Of a stretch of DNA of 64,000 nt, positions 46,371 through 57,782 are shown one piece after another (position 1 is the stretch's first letter; every line of letters starts with the position of its first letter). A program made the translations under genes and the position numbers. The notes beneath the pieces are model-generated. The model was not told the origin of the DNA, did no database searches, and saw nothing but the letters and a program-made list of their open reading frames with translations. Origin of the DNA: Membranipora membranacea (taxonomy: Eukaryota > Bryozoa > Gymnolaemata > Cheilostomatida > Membraniporidae); NCBI GenBank assembly GCA_914767715.1, contig OU612072.1:8432001-8496000 (forward strand). Reading direction: 5' to 3'.

Positions 46371-46949
46371 TAAAATTTGCAATGTTAAAATTTGTTTGTG
46401 TAAAGGTTAAAAGCATAAATTTGGATAAAAAAACTTCATTGCTAACATTAAATGTGTTTCAAAGTCTTTGGTCCGAGCTTTGCTAAATTGTAGTGGACCT
46501 ACCTTTGGAATTGTTAGGTTTCTATTTCCCTTCACTTAAATTTAACTAGAGTAGACAGTACAAAATTAATACTAAAAAATGTGCGATCTGAAAGGAAATG
46601 AAAACTAAATATATGCACTTGACTAGCTACTTTATATTGTGACCAATGACAGTCAATGTTGTGAGTTATGAGAGGATGCTATTGGCCATTTACAATAATA
46701 GGCTGAATCTTAACAAAACAGGTAAAATTGTTAGGATTATTTAATTTGATAATTATTTCAATTTTGTGTGCAAAGACCTTAACAGTAACTAGTCAACAAC
46801 AACATGTGCTTGGATAACTATCAAAAAATTGCGATTGGACTGTTTTCTCTAAAATCTGGAGGAAATAGTGAGATTTACAAAAAGTGGGAGGATGGTGTAA
46901 AAATCTGGAGGGTCACGCCTACATCGGGAGACTTGGCAAGTATGCCCCA

Positions 46950-47093
46950 GACAAAAGCGGTGGATGCTCATGTTTGAATGCCGGTTTGCATTGTACGCAA
47001 TTGTGTGGATGCCTTCAATGCGACAATGGCAGGGACGACACTCAGCAAGATGAGTATGACCAAATTACCCATGATGAAGACCTTGACCTTTAA
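46950..47093 (+). pseudogene. CXC-like cysteine-rich C-terminal fragment
   Basis: The frame reads 'GGCSCLNAGLHCTQLCGC', then a CxxC-like 'QCDN' and an acidic tail to TAA. Spacing and residues match the second half of a tesmin/TSO1-like CXC motif as found at the C-terminus of several invertebrate proteins. Upstream sequence is not clearly coding. It is probably a fragment of a transposon-borne or host gene. The GC-richer local base composition supports former coding. Confidence 0.4.
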
Positions 47094-47219
47094 ACTAGTA
47101 TGAATTTGCATCCTTTCTTTGTTTTGTTTTAGCAGTGATACTTATGTGCTATTTAAAATAGCTATTAAGTTCAAAATACATAATCAGATTACACGCTTTA
47201 CCAGAATAAAACTTCATAA

Positions 47220-47695
47220 ACGTTCACCTGTGTTTCACATCCCAACTGGATCCATCCCTTTCTCATATATTCTCAATTTATTATTACACTGCTACCAGAT
47301 ACTTTATGATGGGGTCTTTTTAAAAACTAATCATGAAAAATGACATGAGAAGTACATTTATCACTGTTATTCTTGCACGCTTGCACAAAACCTATTATTA
47401 TGCCGCAACTGTGTTCGAGGGGTCACTACAATTTGTCTGTAAAACGTCAACCATTGGGTTTAGCTGTATGATATTTTCCCAAAAACTACTCAAGATACGC
47501 ATGATATTGATAAAAAAAATTCAATGACACTGCTTCATTCTATGAACTTTGCCAAAAGAAGTTAAATTGCAAAAAACGCCCTTTTAACCCCCTTTTCCGT
47601 GTTTCTTACTTGGATTCGCCCCTTTTTGCCCCATTTGTGAAATGGAACATATGCGTCATCAGAACGACCATGAAAAACTACACCAGATACAGTCT
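47220..47695. repeat. Dispersed repeat C, copy 2
   Basis: Direct-orientation partner of 41800-42290, with the same order of blocks ending in 'CATCAGAACGACCAT'-type sequence. The copies are moderately diverged. Confidence 0.75.
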
Positions 47696-47699
47696 TCAA

Positions 47700-48751
47700 T
47701 TTTCTCTGTTCAAGACACTTACGTCGATGTAATTTTCAGAGCCTTTATGTATGCCGCTGCTGGCCTATTATACAATATGTTTCTATATAATTACTGAGGG
47801 CATTGTGAATAGGTATTTCACCAGTTGCAAAAACCATAAAAATCTACTCTGAGTGTGTAGTAGCACTTTAACTGGTATTTATCTATACCACAGACTCATT
47901 AATAACCTAGACATGACACTATATGAAGCATTAGCATTGACCACCGAGGCATTTTATTGTGGCCGATGTAATGACATTGGATGGGGCTGTAGCATGGTGA
48001 CATCCTTGACTTGTGGCTCATATACCAGTTTTTTTGTTGATAACTCGATCAATATTGATCGAATTTTGGGTTTGAAAATTACGATGGTTTTAGCAGCTTG
48101 ACCGTGACCAGATGGAAACTAATTTAGGCAAAAGGAAGAAGAAGAAATAACGTCAAGTTGATAACAAGATACTGCTGATTATAAAACCAATATTCAAACT
48201 TAATAAATGAACAACGATGGTATGAACAAAAAACTTGGATTGTGGATAGTAAATCAATGATAGCATCATTGCTTCTACACCATCCTATATTGTTACGTTG
48301 CCCACAATTAAGTGCTCACATTAGCTGTATATGGTTTCCTGTTTAAATTTATTAACCAGTATATAATCTAAACAATACCATATATATAAAATGCCGCATG
48401 AGAGAGAAATAGGGCAGAATCAGATCATAGCTCTCCTCCTTGGCTTAACTCATTCGTTCTATAATGGCCATTTTCAGTTTGACTCTCAAAACAGCCAGTT
48501 GGTAGTCGGTCAATCATGCATTGATATTTATTCCTACTATTCCAGAGTAAATAACAAACTTCTTATGAGGGTTCTCAAAGTATGATGCCAAAAAAAATTC
48601 CCTGCTTCCATTTGATAGATAGATAGTAGATATCAGTCTAATCTTTTCATTGTGGGCCGACTCTCTACACAGTTTGCCACCCCTGTTACTTTGTGGATAA
48701 TGTACAATGGTTATATAGAAAGTTTTATTAGCTGTAGCTGTGCTGGGGCAC
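47700..48751. other. Intergenic stretch
   Basis: No gene could be supported. 'GATAGATAGATAG' occurs near 48617. Confidence 0.35.
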
Positions 48752-48956
48752 TTAAGGTAATGTCAAAGACCGATCCGAATATCAACATATCATATACCGT
48801 TGGAAAGCTGCCAAGCTAATGAAAATGAATACCTGAACAAAAACTTTTTTGTCAAAGCAGATGGAGGAGTCAAATTAAATGCAATAAATTTCAAACCAGG
48901 TGGAATGCATACTAAGAGATTGCGTTCATCTTAAAATTTGATTTTCTTTGATATAT

Positions 48957-49641
48957 TGTGAGATAACTTCACAGCTTCCTTTGGAGGACCCAGGAGGGTC
49001 AGGAGAAGGAGCGGCAGAAGCTGTGAGATAACCAACCAACCTCCGTCTTTTTGGAGGGTTCAAACGCAGACATTTGAATAATATATATAATTAAAACCTT
49101 TTTATTAGAAATAAATTAAAGTCCAACCTCCGTCTTTTTGGAGGGTTCAAACGCAGACATTGGAATAATATATATAATTAAAACCTTTTTATCAGACACA
49201 AAATCTAAATCAAATCTCCGCTTTTGTCAAGAGGATGGGCAAATGCAATCTCCGGTTTTTTGGCCATGCTCACCCGCCGTGATGAACCCCTGTGCATATA
49301 AAAACCGGGGGAACATCAAGGCAGTAAAGTAAAGTATAGATTGCTTTTCTGGTATCTAACTTAGTTTATTATTCAAGAATAAAAATTAATTTTAATGTCG
49401 AAAAGGTATCTCAACTATGAGTCATTAGTAAATTGAATTAATACCTACTTGTAACAAAATGCTAATGAACAATGTTGTGTATAAATTTGATTAGGTAAAC
49501 AAAACACTTTTTGTATGGAGTTGCCTTTTTTCTCAACAGGAAGAAGTTAACTCCATACAAAATAAACATGAGCAAAATGAATGAAATAGTGGTGTCTGTT
49601 CTGCTCGGGTATTCGGCCCCAAGTGGGTCGAATATGCGACA
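48957..49641 (+). mobile_element. Probable solo LTR nested in the MITE
   Basis: The insertion begins TGTGAG and ends GCGACA (TG…CA), and is bracketed by ATAT (48953-48956 and 49642-49645) where the intact arm has it once. Inside are CATATAAAAA at about 49295 and AATAAA at about 49378, placed like the TATA box and poly(A) signal of an LTR. No coding region or second LTR is present, which fits recombination between two LTRs. A hairpin at about 49513-49560 (TGTATGGAGTT/AACTCCATACA) and an 87-bp tandem duplication lie inside. Confidence 0.55.
49036..49209. repeat. 87-bp tandem duplication inside the solo LTR
   Basis: Two nearly identical units start 'CCAACCTCCGTCTTTTTGG' at 49036 and 49123. A decayed third start follows at about 49215. 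Confidence 0.85.
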
Positions 49642-50489
49642 ATATGACTAGTCTAAACTGACTTTTTACGTCACGCCATACAATGCATTTTTTTTGTGAA
49701 GCCGTGAAAATATGTGAAATTTCAATCATGAATTCAGAACAGGTCATAGACTCGAAACAAAATTAATTATGATTTTCCTTTATAGTACAGCTATTTTTTG
49801 GGACTTTTGAGGTGTTTTTGGCCATTCTTTTGCGTTAAATTCAAGAAAAACAAAGATGCAGTGAAAAAATCTGTTGGCATTTCCTGCGTGCACCATGGGT
49901 AATAAAAGCGGCTTCGTATGTGAGAACTTTCAAAAAAACGGTGTTTGGCCACAATAATGGTCATTTGGACAGCACATTTGAAGTTATGCAAAAGTTGCGA
50001 AAAATATCAGGTGTATTCGAGAGTCCACTGTTTTCGCAATATGCAAGCTAATTTGTTGAAAGTCAATATGTATGACATTTGAAGTGTAGTTTAAGGGAAA
50101 ATCATAATTAATTTTGTTTCGAGCCTATGATCTGTTCTGAATTAATGATTGAAATTTCACATATTTTCACGGCTTAACAAAAAAAAATGCGTTGTATGGC
50201 GTGACATATAAAAGTCAGTTTAGACTAGTCATATATCAAAGAAAATCAAATTTTACTATGAACTCAATCTCTAAGTATACATTCCACCTGTTTTGAAATT
50301 TCTTGCAATTAATTTGACTCTTTCATCTGCTTTGACAAAAACAGCGTTTTCTGCCTCATTTCCTCCCTTTAATGACACAACGTCATCGAATCAAGTTTTT
50401 GTTCAGGTATTCATTTTCAGTAGCTCGGCAGCTCTCCAACGGTATAATATATGTTGATATTCGGATCGGTCTTTGACATTACCTTAAGT

Positions 50490-51735
50490 CGAGTACTTCA
50501 ATGTTCAACCTTCAACTACATACATTGCCCACATAGTTGAAATAGTAAATGTTAAGTCACCAACAGACTGGCTTAGCTTAACTCAAGCCTATTATATACA
50601 TCGAGGTTGGATTACCACTATGATATGTTATGATTATGTTTTTTTTCTATTTGTGTAGTCTATTCAAAGAGGCTGCAGAAGTTGCGACCCATTTTCATCA
50701 GGTTTCCCGGAGCTGTGCGTAAAGAAACTTAAGTTACTGCATAATTACTAAAATGGGCAGGTGGTCAAATATCGATGCATGCCAGCATCCAATTTCAACC
50801 AGATGTGTTTGAAATTGGATGCTGCCAGCAGGGAGTTTGGGACATTAGACAATTGTGATAAAGTTGGTTATGTTATGATCATGGTTTGGTCACCATTGTC
50901 ATGATGTAGTGGTGACCTTAAATCACATATACGAGAGTAGCTCACGTTGTTCCTATCTCTCTTTCAGTAAGATGCAATTTAGAGTCGCTGAATCCTACAT
51001 GATGAAGAGACCGTACCGTGTGATGTCAGTGAGATGAGACTCTTTATAGATGGTATTCAAAAAATTCATCGATCTTCCGTTTATATGGAAATATTTCAAG
51101 TTGATTTTGCTCTTTTTTCTTGAAATCCCGATTTCGAATTATGATACTATTTATGTTCATTTTCATGTTGACTCTTCTCACGATAGAGTATAACATGTTT
51201 TCTATTGTATCTGCAGTATTCCTTCAGTTTTTCTGTGAGTCTGTAACTAGTGTATCAAGTTTTTTTTTACTCTGGCTGGAATTGGTAGAGTAATTGAAGC
51301 TCAAAATACTTTCGTTTTGGCGCGCACCTAATTTTATATTTGTCGTAAACCATTCAATTTATCGTGTTCTGTTTTATGAAATTTGATTTGTATGCTATTC
51401 TAAAACTGATCGAGACAACCCAATACATGTATCCAACCCAATTAGATATTCTATAGTATTTCTAACTTATTCAATTAATTATATAACTGGCCGTCACCGT
51501 CACCCTGTGGACAGGGTCATCAAATAACAAGAAAATCAGTGAATGTTGCTTGACATTTGATTAGGTGTTATATTTCACATAACTGTTTATGATTTGAAGA
51601 TTGGGTTGGATATCTCAATTTATTTTCAGTTAAGGTTAAGGATTATGTTTAGGTAAGGTTGCTAGTAACCCTAATTGTTTCTCATACCCGTGAGAGGTAT
51701 CAGACCAAGTTTTGACCTGCTGGAAACACAGCAAC
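50490..51735. other. Intergenic stretch
   Basis: A short inverted match (CAGCATCCAATTTCAA / TTGAAATTGGATGCTG) lies at about 50784-50825. No gene was seen. Confidence 0.4.
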
Positions 51736-51737
51736 TA

Positions 51738-51830
51738 CGGTAGTGTAGTGGTTAGGGTGTCCGACCCGTGATCATGGGCTTACTGGTCATAGGTTCAATC
51801 CCCAGCCAGAACATTACCACTCTACTTCAT
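51738..51830 (+). mobile_element. tRNA-like SINE head
   Basis: An A-box-like 'GTGTAGTGGTTAGGGTG' and B box 'GGTTCAATCCCC' occur at tRNA spacing. The cloverleaf is incomplete, so it is probably a SINE and not a tRNA gene. No target duplication was identified. Confidence 0.5.
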
Positions 51831-52309
51831 TTCAGTTGTTGTGTTTGTGAGGCAGGCTGATGGTGAGGTGGTGGCATGGTGAGGTTCTTTACCATATTTT
51901 AGGGTGTCAGAGAGTCAGCAGGTGCAGATGATATATTTACAGGAGCAGCAGGTGTCAGCGAGTAGGCAGCAGATGTTGGTGAGGCGTGGATGAGAATACT
52001 GTGTGGTTATGGAACACTGCCGAACATGAGTGGGGATTTTTTGGTTATACTTGTTGAAAAAATTCAAAAGTCTGGTTTTGTAGCGGAGTTCTACTGCCGC
52101 TGACGCCTACTGCCTCTGCTTCCTCTGCTGCCTGTTGCACCTGCTCCACCTTACACACTCCTGCTCCTGCTGGGCCTCGATCCACTACTCTCCTGCTTGC
52201 TGTCTGTCCACGAGTACCACCCCTCCACCTTGCCGGCGTTAACACCTTAACAGTAAAGGTTTGGTTTATACCTGAAATATATGCCTGAAGACGCCTAAAA
52301 TGTGTCACC

Positions 52310-52388
52310 CTGTTGGTTGCTGGAATCGAACCTGCACCCAACGAGGTTACAATCCGCAACTCTTACCACTAGGCCAGTCGGCTACTGC
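52310..52388 (-). mobile_element. tRNA-like SINE head, minus strand
   Basis: The minus strand shows A box 'TGGCCTAGTGGTAAGAG' and B box 'GGTTCGATTCC', both close to consensus. The downstream body runs towards 52230. It is the best preserved of the three heads in this cluster. Confidence 0.6.
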
Positions 52389-52514
52389 TGCATATAAGTC
52401 TCAGGTTAAACAATCTGTTCTCTGTGTCTCACGAAGTCTAAATAATAAGATTTAAAACCGATAACAGCTGATATTAACTCCAGAATTCTTGAACTGGGAA
52501 TTGAATTCAAGCCC

Positions 52515-52577
52515 ACAAGAGCTGGAATTGAACCCTCACCATCCAAGTTAACAGTCCGCCACACTAGCCAGTAGAAA
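52515..52577 (-). mobile_element. tRNA-like SINE head, minus strand, partial
   Basis: The minus strand has 'TGGCTAGTGTGGCGGACTG' and B box 'GGGTTCAATTCC'. It is oriented as its neighbour, about 200 bp away. Confidence 0.5.
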
Positions 52578-52579
52578 AA

Positions 52580-53822
52580 TTTGTCTATAAAAATATTGTC
52601 AAATACAGCCAAGTAACAAAACATTGATAAATAGAAAAATTTAAGAATATACAAATTGCTTTTATTCTGTTTTAACTGTGGCTATGAAGAAATGGGTTCT
52701 ACACTGCCTTTTGTTTCACCATTACTCAGGTTATGAGTGTTACCCCTCATACCTTTATAGAAGACAACTCCTGACATTTAATGGCTGGTAAATAATTTTA
52801 TTGTCTTGTCATGCTTTAGTTTGTTTGCTGCGCTCCTACAATAAAATTAATTTAATTAAAATACAATTAATTAAATAAAATCGAAAGAAAATGAAAGAAA
52901 ATGAAATCATATAAAATAGATTCTTGCATATTCCTCTTAGTAAGGCCATATCCATATCCAAATGTGTGAGAATTTTTAACAGTATCCTGGATTTTGCAGT
53001 AGAACACTTGACACAAATATGGACATGGAAAGTATCATGATTATCTCTCTCCACATTGTTCCATACCAATTACAATGCAGTGCAGCTGTACAATAATACA
53101 CACCGCAGACACTATAGAGCAGGCTGTGAACACTACTCTACCACTCTTTTCATAACCCATTGAAATTGGTCATGTCAGTTGTTGCTCCACAACCATAGAT
53201 ATGTATGTTTATAAATTATATCACTTTATTGACTTCCGTAATCATTTGGAGAATGTGTTCCATTTGGAGTAAAAAACACAGAAATATTTTTTTGTAGACA
53301 TGATTGATCTAAAGAAAAACAAAAGAAATTAATAGTGTATGCCATTGATATGTTGATACAGTTGATACAGTTAATGTTTGAAAGAAAAATAAGATTGATG
53401 TTCTCTTATGGAAGTTTATTGTAGCTTGAAGTTATCGAACTTTCTAGGAGCAATGGAAAATTATTTCTAAATGAAAATCTGTGGTCAGGTGACCTGTATT
53501 TGCTATGAATAAAATTGCTTGTTTTTCTGTGGAATATTTTGAAACCCAGTAAGTTGATGAAGTACAAACACAGTATAGTCCATTTATTGAGAACGCTGAT
53601 TCACGTAAGCCGCAAGCGTCAAATTAAGGCTGTTTGTTTTTCACTGGCTTCATGATGAGTCTCCAAACACAGCTGCTGATCTTCATAATTTGAATCAGTA
53701 TCTTGCACACCTTACTTACATTATGATGTGAACAATAGATGCCGACTTGTTTGAAATAACTGTACCTATTTTATTGAAACCCTTCCTGGCACAATCTGTA
53801 CTGGGGATACACCTGTTAAGCT
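52580..53822. other. Intergenic stretch
   Basis: AT-rich, with 'AATTAATT'-type runs at 52846-52880. No gene was identified. Confidence 0.4.
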
Positions 53823-54077
53823 GAGTTTACACAGAGGAGGTTTCCTGATGACACTCATCGTAGCGTCAGTTGAAAGAATGCAGCCCTGTTGCGTTTAAGC
53901 AACCATTGCTAGCACATGGGCGTGCCTCCTTTGTGATTAGCTTGGTTTTGGTAACCCCAAAGCCGGTAAGCAGCAAACGCCTTGTCTAAACTGGAAAGCA
54001 ACTCACAAGAGTTTCTCCATAGTTTCCCAAATATGAAGTTGCTGGTCTCTAGATGCAGGTTTCCTCTGTGCAAACTC
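53823..54077. mobile_element. Candidate MITE with about 15-bp terminal inverted repeats
   Basis: GAGTTTACACAGAGG at the left border pairs with a right border differing at one base. The interior is non-coding. No target duplication could be recognised, so this is tentative. Confidence 0.4.
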
Positions 54078-54850
54078 ACAAATATTTACTGATGACAAGT
54101 CAGGCTGTAGATGACTTAAAAATACTGCTGTCAGTGATATTGAACCCTGTATGGTGTTTTTGGAAATTTTGTTGATTCAAGATTTGAAGAATTTCTAGCA
54201 AAATCATTTTGGGATATTCAGTGAAAATAAATCTGGAAATGTGTGAAAAATGCCATGATCTTATTTATGGAATCACTGAAAAATGCGACAAGATTCTCTT
54301 TTCCATAGTCACAAATATCACAATCATTCCTACACTGAGAGACTGATATATCACGTCTAGTGGATACAATCTCTCAATCAAAGACGTTCCTATATTCCTT
54401 AGGTATACATTGTAATAATGATTAATCTGTGCTTGAGCAGCTTACGTCAATTGGACATACAAGGCCACCTGAATCCTGGGAAGCCCCTAAATTTACTTTA
54501 GCTGCACCAGGCTTTGACAACGATGAATGAATCATTGTTTATCATTGAAAAAATTCATTCTGGCATCTCAGCTGCTCAGCTTTGCATCCATCTGACTAAG
54601 ATAGATAAATAGATGGCTACCTGGTTTTTGTGGTTCTCGTTATTACTAGTTAGCTAAGATAGATTATTAATTAAAATTTGTACACTTTTTAAATTTAAAT
54701 TAAAATTAAATTAAATTTTTTAATTTAAATTTTTAAATTAAAATTAAAATTAAATTAAATTGAATTTAAATTTAAATTATCTAATGCTAAAATATGTGAA
54801 TATGATGAGGAATAAGTTAAGTTCTATTTAGTTTACGTGGCATAGCCATA

Positions 54851-54881
54851 AAAAAAACCCATTTACAGACTGGGTTTTTTT
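54851..54881. repeat. Hairpin AAAAACCCA/TGGGTTTTT, unit 1
   Basis: A perfect stem of about 11 bp with a 9-nt loop. The identical hairpin recurs at 58029-58060. It looks like a poly(A)/poly(T) foldback. A transcription-terminating role is speculative in a eukaryote. Confidence 0.7.
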
Positions 54882-55370
54882 AAAAAAAATATTCTTATCT
54901 GCTAATTTACTTATTTTGTGCTGCAAGTGCCAATAATGAACCTCAATTATGATGTGGCATTGTCTATGTAAGATGTGTAGTTTTACATAGGTCTTTTGCG
55001 GCAAAGACCAGTATACATGTCTTTTATGCGATTTAGTTCGTTAAGGGTCAGGACAGCAAGCACAAACTGGATTGATTGAGAACAACCAGATTATTGCTGC
55101 TGCCCAGGGCCTTAAGACTCTCTGGAATCGGAGCTCAAAACTCCAGAGCAAGAACCCCCGGCCCCCACCAGGTATTATTAGGGTTTGTTATTCTAACTGT
55201 TAAATACAGAAGTACAAGTTACAATGCAAGGACGGCGGAAGCCAGGACAGGTTCCACTACCGCAGGGCGCAGGCCGTGGAACCAACCCCTTTGGAATCTG
55301 CGGAAATTCCTCAGGGGCACAAACCCCTCAAGTACCAGTGTTAGTGTGAGAGCAGTAAGTTAGTAAGTTG

Positions 55371-57779
55371 AATCAGTTAGTGTTAAGTGTTAAGTGTTAA
55401 ATCAGTTAGTGTTAAGTGTTAAATCAGTTAGTGTTAAGTATTAGTATTAAGTATTAGTATTAAGTATTAGTATTAGTATTAGTATTAGTATTAGTATTAG
55501 TATTAGTATTAGTATTAAGTATTAGTATTAGTATTAGTATTAAGTATTAGTATTAGTATTAAGTATTAGTATTAGTATTAATATTAATTATTAATTATTA
55601 AGTATTAAGTATTAGTATTAATTATTAGTATTAAGTATTAGTATTAATCATTAGTATTAAGTATTAGTATTAAGTATAAGTATTAATTATTAGTATTAAT
55701 TATTAGTATTAAGTATTAGTATTAAGTATTGGTATTAAGTATTAGTATTAAGTATTAGTATTAAGTATTAGTATTAAGTATTAGTATTAAGTATTAGTAT
55801 TAAGTATTAGTATTAAGTATTAGTATTAAGTATTAGTATTAAGTATTAGTATTAAGTATTAGTATTAAGTATTAGTATTAAGTATTAGTATTAATTATTA
55901 GTATTAATTATTAGTATTAATTATTAGTATTAAGTATTAGTATTAAGTATTAGTATTAGTATTAGTATTAGTATTAAGTATTAGTATTAAGTATTAGTAT
56001 TAAGTATTAGTATTAATTATTAGTATTAATTATTAGTATTAAGTATTAGTATTAAGTATTAAGTATTAGTATTAAGTATTAGTATTAAGTATTAGTATTA
56101 AGTATTAGTATTAAGTATTAGTATTAAGTATTAGTATTAGTTATTAGTATTAATTATTAGTATTAATTATTAGTATTAATTATTAGTATTAATTATTAGT
56201 ATTAATTATTAGTGTTAATTATTAGTGTTAGTATTAGTATTAATTATTAGTGTTAGTATTAGTGTTAGTATTAGTGTTAGTATTAGTGTTAGTATTAGTG
56301 TTAGTATTAGTGTTAGTATTAGTGTTAGTATTAGTGTTAGTATTAGTGTTAGTTATTAGTGTTAGTTATTAGTGTTAGTTATTAGTGTTAGGTATTAGTG
56401 TTAGTTATTAGTGTTAGTTATTAGTGTTAGTTATTAGTGTTAGTTATTAGTGTTAGTTATTAGTGTTAGTTATTAGTGTTAGTTATTAGTGTTAGTTATT
56501 AGTGTTAGTTATTAGTGTTAGTTATTAGTGTTAGTTATTAGTGTTTGTTATTAGTGTTTGTTATTAGTGTTAGTTATTAGTGTTAGTTATTAGTGTTAGT
56601 TATTAGTGTTAGTTATTAGTGTTAGTTATTAGTGTTAGTTATTAGTGTTAGTTATTAGTGTTAGTTATTAGTGTTAGTTATTAGTGTTAGTTATTAGTGT
56701 TAGTTATTAGTGTTAGTTATTAGTGTTAGTTATTAGTGTTAGTTATTAGTGTTAGTTATTAGTGTTAGTTATTAGTGTTAGTTATTAGTGTTAGTTATTA
56801 GTGTTAGTTATTAGTGTTAGTTATTAGTGTTAGTTATTAGTGTTAGTTATTAGTGTTAGTTATTAGTGTTAGTTATTAGTGTTAGTTATTAGTGTTAGTT
56901 ATTAGTGTTAGTTATTAGTGTTAGTTATTAGTGTTAGTTATTAGTGTTAGTATTAGTGTTAATTATTAGTGTTAGTATTAGTGTTAGTATTAGTGTTAGT
57001 ATTAGTGTTAGTATTAGTGTTAGTATTAGTGTTAGTATTAGTGTTAGTTATTAGTGTTAGTTATTAGTGTTAGTTATTAGTGTTAGTTATTAGTGTTAGT
57101 TATTAGTGTTAGTTATTAGTGTTAGTTATTAGTGTTAGTTATTAGTGTTAGTTATTAGTGTTAGTTATTAGTGTTAGTTATTAGTGTTAGTTATAAGTGT
57201 TAGTTATTAGTGTTAGTTATTAGTGTTAGTTATTAGTGTTAGTTATTAGTGTTAGTTATTAGTGTTAGTTATTAGTGTTAGTTATTAGTGTTAGTTATTA
57301 GTGTTAGTTATTAGTGTTAGTTATTAGTGTTAGTTATTAGTGTTAGTTATTAGTGTTAGTTATTAGTGTTAGTTATTAGTGTTAGTTATTAGTGTTAGTT
57401 ATTAGTGTTAGTTATTAGTGTTAGTTATTAGTGTTAGTTATTAGTGTTAGTTATTAGTGTTAGTTATTAGTGTTAGTTATTAGTGTTAGTTATTAGTGTA
57501 AGTTATTAGTGTTAGTTATTAGTGTTAGTTATTAGTGTTAGTTATTAGTGTTAGTTATTAGTGCTAGTTATTAGTGCTAGTTATTAGTGCTAGTTATTAG
57601 TGCTAGTTATTAGTGTTAGTTATTAGTGTTAGTTATTAGTGTTAGTTATTAGTGTTAGTTATTAGTGTTAGTTATTAGTGTTAGTTATTAGTGTTAGTTA
57701 TTAGTTATTAGGTATTAGGTATTAGGTATTAGGTATTAGTATTAGTATTAAGTATTAGTTTTAATAATTAGTATTAATA
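55371..57779. repeat. 13-bp satellite array 1
   Basis: The units evolve along the array: 'TATTAGTATTAAG' first, then 'TATTAGTATTAAT', then long runs of 'TATTAGTGTTAGT', then 'GGTATTA' variants. Pure hexamer (TTAGTA) stretches are mixed in. All are variants of a TTAG-N-N theme. Confidence 0.95.
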
Positions 57780-57782
57780 TAG

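Larger units (their letters stand above)
42740..46400 (-). mobile_element. Near full-length non-LTR retrotransposon (PHD-EN-RT)
   Basis: A single minus-strand element. It has a 5' UTR with tandem repeats (46080-46370), a coding region of about 1,050 codons (46069-42886) and a 3' UTR ending near 42740. It combines a PHD finger, an APE-type endonuclease and a reverse transcriptase in one frame, in the style of CR1/Jockey-group elements. It is flanked by copies of dispersed repeat C. The exact ends and target duplication were not resolved. Confidence 0.8.
48756..50483. mobile_element. TTAA-flanked MITE, copy 2, with nested insertion
   Basis: Same family as 28333-29216, flanked by TTAA (48752-48755 and 50484-50487). 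Its left arm is split by the insertion at 48957-49641. Without it, the inverted arms run for roughly 370-390 bp on each side of a centre at about 49800-50080. This copy preserves arm sequence that copy 1 has lost on the left. Confidence 0.85.
54602..57782. repeat. Higher-order unit 1: 0.8-kb segment plus satellite
   Basis: Starts with 'AGATAAATAGATGGCTACC' and is repeated almost exactly from 57783. The non-satellite part (54602-55370) contains an AT-only self-complementary stretch (about 54670-54780), a hairpin (54851-54881) and a GC-rich patch (55090-55330). Then follow 2.4 kb of satellite. Confidence 0.9.

Noticed and set aside
54670-54780. Possible replication origin or matrix attachment site in the AT-only stretch
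   Set aside because: The stretch is only A and T runs that are self-complementary. Nothing beyond composition supports a function.
55076-55363. 95-codon ORF present in both higher-order units (also 58255-58542)
   Set aside because: It begins at a TTG directly after an in-frame TGA and contains no ATG. Its near-identity in both units is explained by the recent duplication of the whole segment, not by selection.
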